A DNA stretch of 64,000 nucleotides, taken from assembly GCF_019059575.1 (NCBI RefSeq), contig NW_024881613.1:62001-126000 (forward strand), read 5' to 3'. This document shows, in pieces, positions 59,990 through 64,000 of this stretch. The notes under the pieces are model-generated. The model did no database searches. It was not told where the DNA came from and saw only the letters and a list, made by a program, of their open reading frames with translations. The number at the start of each line of letters is the position of its first letter. The stretch's first letter is position 1. Origin of the DNA: Amphibalanus amphitrite (lineage: Eukaryota > Arthropoda > Thecostraca > Balanomorpha > Balanidae). The position numbers and the translations under genes are program-made.

Positions 59990-61520
59990 CGTCATCAGAG
60001 GCATGACGTCACGGGGCGTCACGGTGTCCGCGCTGTGCCTATTCGGCGGGCCGCCCGCCCGGCCGGCCGCCGGAGACTGCACTGCCAGGATATAACGGTA
60101 ACACCGGCCGCCGGCGCTGCCGCCAGAGCGCGACACAGCGAAGCCGACGCGCGCTGCCGCGCGAGGCACGGTCTGCCGCCTCGCGAGACATGACTCGCTG
60201 CTCACGATATTCAGACCGTTTGAATGTTGGGCGTCAGCTGGTGGTCAGCTGTTCGTATACAGAAACCGCCGAGTGATTGCTTTGGATTCCGTTGGAGTGT
60301 TCGGCCGCCGGCGCCGTGCGGTGAGAAATAGGTCGTGCGCTGAGCGTGTCACGGAAGCAGTCTACGGCCGGAAACGGACGGATATGGTGGGAGGAAGGAA
60401 GCCATGAGCCGTGTTTTAAGTCACGGTGCCTGTGACTTATGTGTGATCCAGGGGTGCTCTCGATGATCCGTTCCGTCTTCACACCGCACAGGTCCGCACA
60501 CTGCCGGTCTTAGAGCGGTAGGTATTTGACCCCGTGTATGGTAATCGGGATCTTGCCACACCGGGTCGCAAATAGCCGTTACACACAGGACTGCGAATAG
60601 TCAGCACACACGGAGGTGTTGATCTGAATACAGCACGGTGGGGCACGTGCTGACCCATATAGGTACGGCTGGCCTTCGGTGTGGCGGTCGCCGGGTTAGT
60701 GACCCCTGGTGACGACGGTGTCTGACGGTCCACTGGCAATGTCCCGAGAGTGACCTCGATTATCCTGGCTACTGAGTGCAGCCATGGGTGCCCTGAGTGC
60801 ACCCATGAGTGGCTGAGTGCCGCATAAAGTCTCCCGAGCGCCGCTCCGAGTGTCCTGACAGGTTCAGTGACCTGTTCGCTCGGCCGTGCTGGTGACAACG
60901 GAGACTAGTGGTCCCCTCCAAGTGTAAGTATTGAGCGAGACCCGAGTGTCACGGTTGGAGTTTAAACAGTCTTACTAAAACGTTATGGAAGTCAGTGATG
61001 CTAACTAATCCGGCTACAACAATCAAATTGACGGTTGCAGCATGGTGATTCTGTGCGGATTTTCCGCATGGCACTCACCTCCGCATTCCCAACAATGTCG
61101 TCATTGTTTTATCTCTGACCAAGGCTGCTCCAAAAGACGCTTGCTGCTAGAACCAACTCGGCTAATGTGCCTCCACGGCCGCCCCACTCCGCTCCGCACA
61201 GCTCAACACAGCCAAACTCAGCCGGCTCAACTCGGCTCTCCACACTCAGACACGGAGCTCAGCGCTCTCCCTGCCTCTCACAGAGCACCACACCACGAGG
61301 CACCACCTCTCGCCACTCCACAGCAGCCGAGCCGAGCCGCCCGTCTGATCTGCCCTGCGCGCTCCGCGGCGCCTCGCTGCCCGCCAGGTCACACGAGACG
61401 TCCGGAGCGCGGCAGCAGCCCCTCGCGGCCGACCCGACACCGTTACCGTTCCGCCGCCGGGCCGCGGCCAATCACCGGCGCCGACACGGAGCAGCGACCA
61501 ATCAGAACGCCGCTCTGAAG
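59990..61520. promoter_or_regulatory. CpG-rich region, candidate promoter for the Pipe-like gene
   Basis: Two CpG-dense blocks (about 59.98-60.35 and 61.15-61.52 kb) lie 8-9 kb upstream of coding exon 1. Exon 1 appears to start at an acceptor, so a 5' exon must lie upstream, and these are the likeliest places. Not shown directly. Confidence 0.22.
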
Positions 61521-61803
61521 GGCCCCAGGCGTTATTGTCTGTGGTCATGTATGTGTAGTGATGAAGCACTTACGTCTAATCATTTTAATATCTTAGGTAT
61601 GCAAATTAGTTGTGGAACTGAAATATTATCATTTCAATGCCCCAATACCAATCCATTCTAATAGTTTGTGTGATTAAAATTAAAAAAATGATTGTGGGTA
61701 AAATGATCTTGCTTATCTACCTACAGGCTACACCTAATCTAAGGTTGGGTCAGGAGGTCATGTCAAGGTCAGATCAGCTTAAAGCTTTTGTTCTCGGTCA
61801 CTC

Positions 61804-62300
61804 TTAAAGGGACCCTCCCACCTTCAAAAAAGTTTATGAATTGGCATGAAAGTGATGTCGCTCGGTTCAGAAAGAGCAAAAACGAATATCTACCAAATTT
61901 CACCGAAAAATATTCACCGGTTTTCAAGATATTAGACTTTTACTTTTGTTTACTTTTCGGGATCACCGCTGTTCCTAGCGACTTTATTTGGAAGCAATAG
62001 TTTGGCAGCTGAAAGTGCGGCACTTGTTGCGCGCAAAGCAGCATATACCACCGCGTGCTACAAAACGTTTTAGTCAAACATGTAAAAATCGTTAGATATC
62101 TGCGCTGACGTCACACATTCAGAGGGGTATTCCTATGCATTAGCCCCTCTGAATCAAAATGCTGCAATTTTGAAATTCAATATTTCCGATTTAAGGCATT
62201 TCTCGATGTTGTTAGTGCCGAAACCGGTAATTGTGAGCCAGGGACCCCATTTTGGCTATCTCAACTCAAATCTAATGTTAAGGTGGGAGGGTCCCTTTAA
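61804..62300. mobile_element. TTAA-flanked MITE with AGGGACCCTCC ends
   Basis: TTAA-AGGGACCCTCCCACCTT and its inverse. About 500 bp, without AGGTCA arrays. Its right TTAA is shared with the next element, which starts CCCTCGCATGTGGGG. Confidence 0.78.
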
Positions 62301-63272
62301 CCCTCGCATGTGGGGGAAGCGGGGGGAACACCGCCACTGTGGGAAACACCGCCACCCCATCTGGCGGCGAAAGTATGAACTATTAAGTGTGAAAATCCGT
62401 TATTTCCTATTAATCGCACGAAGGCAAGCGTCTTGTCTTCTGATTTGTGTTCCGGTGTTTCAGTGTAATCGAGGCTCAATGTGGGCATTTAAAGAAAAAT
62501 GCACATTCTCTTATAAAAATTCGATGAGTTGGGAGCACTTTTGAATGTCTTTAAGTAGAGACTCATTTTGATTTACTTGATTACGTCGAAAAATAACTGA
62601 TCGGCTTTGTCCAGTAAGATAGGTTTGCTTGAACCGTGTAGTACATTCTTGCCGCTGGCGATTTTTGCTTGTGATCACTTACCTATTGGGGGAACACCGC
62701 CACCCCGTGGCGGTGTTCCCCCAATTGAGGTTGCGGTGTTTCCTGTTCGCAGCGTGATAAGTGATGAAACTCCAAAGACATGCTTTATTTTTGTTCGTAG
62801 ATGTTCCTAAGTCGGGAATAAGCAGCTTATTAGTGATTTTTTTACTTTATATTTTTCATGCATCCCGACCAAGCACTTGCCACCTGTATAAAACTGGCAA
62901 ACAGCTGATGAACCTATACCTACCTATTTATGTGTCCATTACCGATTATTTGCGAAAATTACCACACCGACAGGAAACTCATCGCACGCGATCTCTGAAC
63001 GATGAAAAGCTTTCGTAGGGATGGGTGTTGGGTTAACATCAACACCGGTGGCGGGGTTACCCACACAATTTGTAGGTGGCAAATATGCAAGGTATTTTTA
63101 AAAGTCGTGATACATGAAAACCTTTTAGGAGCATGCAAAATTAGTGCCTAAAACACGAGAAAATGTTTAAATATTGTAACCAAGACAATAACTACCAAGA
63201 GACTACTACACACATATCCTCTCATTTTGGCGAAAAGCTTAGGGGGGCGGTGTTACCCCCACTTCCCCTGTA
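62297..63272. mobile_element. Element with AACACCGCC motifs
   Basis: The left part, GTGGGGGAAGCGGGGGGAAC-ACCGCC, is mirrored at about 63244-63268 by GGCGGTGTTACCCCCACTTCC. A perfect inner palindrome lies at 62684-62722 (GGGGGAACACCGCC around CACCCCGTGG). Architecture resembles the element at 53641-55748. The right border is blurred by adjoining sequence. Confidence 0.5.
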
Positions 63273-63366
63273 GGGGGGTCGGATGGACCCCCCCCCCCAT
63301 GGTTTTTCGCGAATAACTCGCGCAAAAAGCGGCCAATCGCGACGAAACTTTCAGTACCCTCGGCCG
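63273..63366. mobile_element. Fragment of an AGGTCA-type element end
   Basis: A GGGGGGTCGGATGGACCCCCC hairpin-like run is followed by TTTTTCGCGAATAACTCGCG and CGAAACTTTCAGTACCCTC, the order seen just inside the ends of subfamilies D and I. The rest of the element is absent. Confidence 0.5.
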
Positions 63367-64000
63367 CAGTGGCGTAGACAGGGGGGGCCATGGGGGCCAT
63401 GGCCCCCCTTTCCGCCCAGCCGCCCAAATGGCGCCCCAATTAGCGCCGACTAGGCTGATGCCGTTTTACAGAGAGAACATGAATTAAAAAGTGATGTGCA
63501 GGCAGGGATCGAACTCAATATCTCTTTGGGGGTGCCTGGACACCTAAATAATCTCCAGGGCACCCCCAAATACGACCTGAGCCCCCAAATGTTGAAGGGC
63601 GCCCCTCCGGAAACCAGAATATTCCGAACCCCCAGGGTCGATGGCGCCCCTGAAGAGCCGCTGGCACCCACCTAAACGGAACAGTCGCCCCATTAAAGCT
63701 TGATGGCGCCCCTCGAGCACCCGGCGCCCCTCTGAAGTTCACAGCTGCCCCAATCGACCCATCCAAGATCGATCCCTGAAACCACTGGCGCCCCTCTAAA
63801 GCACCCGCATTCTTCTCAAGATCACAGTCGCCCTACCCGAGATCAATAGCGCCCTCAAGAGCCACTAGCGCCCCACCCCCTTGAGACTGAAGTCGTCCCG
63901 CTTGAGACTAAAGTCGCCCCATTCAAGCCCAATGACGCCCCTCCAGAGCGTCCGGCGCGCTTCTGAAGATCACGCCCATCTAAACGAAGGTTACAGCTGC
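63367..64000. mobile_element. GGCGCCCCT-repeat element, cut by the window edge
   Basis: Begins CAGTGGCGTAGACAGGGGGG then GCCATGGGGGCCATGGCCCC, followed by a degenerate array around GGCGCCCCT. It resembles the element at 58355-59009 in plan. A tRNA B-box-like GAGTTCGATCCC occurs on the minus strand near 63505. Confidence 0.45.

Noticed and set aside
63495-63515. Minus-strand B-box-like GAGTTCGATCCC
   Set aside because: No A box at the right distance and no cloverleaf; lies in a repeat array.

Overview
The window is eukaryotic nuclear DNA from an invertebrate, most likely an arthropod and possibly a crustacean. The evidence is a gene split by GT-AG introns whose product best fits the arthropod Pipe branch of 2-O-sulfotransferases, small exons in very large introns, unclustered CpG-rich patches and dense transposon debris. 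I see no bacterial operons, rRNA, convincing tRNA or CRISPR. Species cannot be fixed from the sequence alone.

Two protein-coding genes can be supported. (1) On the minus strand, 52392 down to 29677, eight exons join in consistent phase into one open frame of 349 codons plus stop. It encodes a Golgi type II sulfotransferase of the HS2ST/UST/Pipe family. The exons are 52284-52392, 45589-45728, 41197-41325, 38517-38590, 38075-38243, 33480-33589, 32006-32160 and 29677-29840. Two family catalytic positions look substituted. (2) On the plus strand, 18339-19394 is an intronless 351-codon frame for a charged coiled-coil protein with a Ser/Thr/Glu-rich and proline-rich N-terminal half.

About a quarter of the window is one superfamily of 0.9-1.6 kb elements (3.1 kb with nested insertions). 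They have CCC...GGG ends flanked by TTAA or another 4-bp AT-rich site, G-tract/C-tract hairpins just inside each end, and interiors packed with AGGTCA/TGACCT nuclear-receptor half-sites. Copies lie at 3039-4029, 4026-5215, 20736-21659, 22649-23806, 24357-27489 (with 25590-26815 nested inside), 34560-35745, 35742-36623, 40043-41152, 45889-47460, 48678-49854, 50338-51286, 51353-52235 and 54175-55167, with a fragment near 63275. The ends and target sites suggest non-autonomous piggyBac-like elements. The conserved receptor-site interior is the most unusual thing in the window. Eight of these copies lie in introns of the sulfotransferase gene.

Other mobile DNA includes a TA-flanked foldback element with about 290-bp inverted repeats (36901-37691), TTAA-flanked MITEs (24717-25593, 52795-53299, 61804-62300), an element at 53641-55748 carrying a nested copy, several perfect or near-perfect hairpins, and GGTGCC-rich elements at 58355-59009 and at the right edge. 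Simple and tandem repeats are also present, among them a GA tract of about 190 bp. The stretches 1-3038, 5216-18300 and 27490-29676 hold no gene I can support.

Region by region: 0-18 kb is gene-poor with two abutting elements and CpG-rich patches; 18.3-20 kb is the coiled-coil gene; 20.7-27.5 kb is a transposon cluster; 29.7-52.4 kb is the sulfotransferase gene with repeat-laden introns; 52.4-64 kb is its upstream flank with minisatellite, nested elements and CpG-rich candidate promoter DNA.
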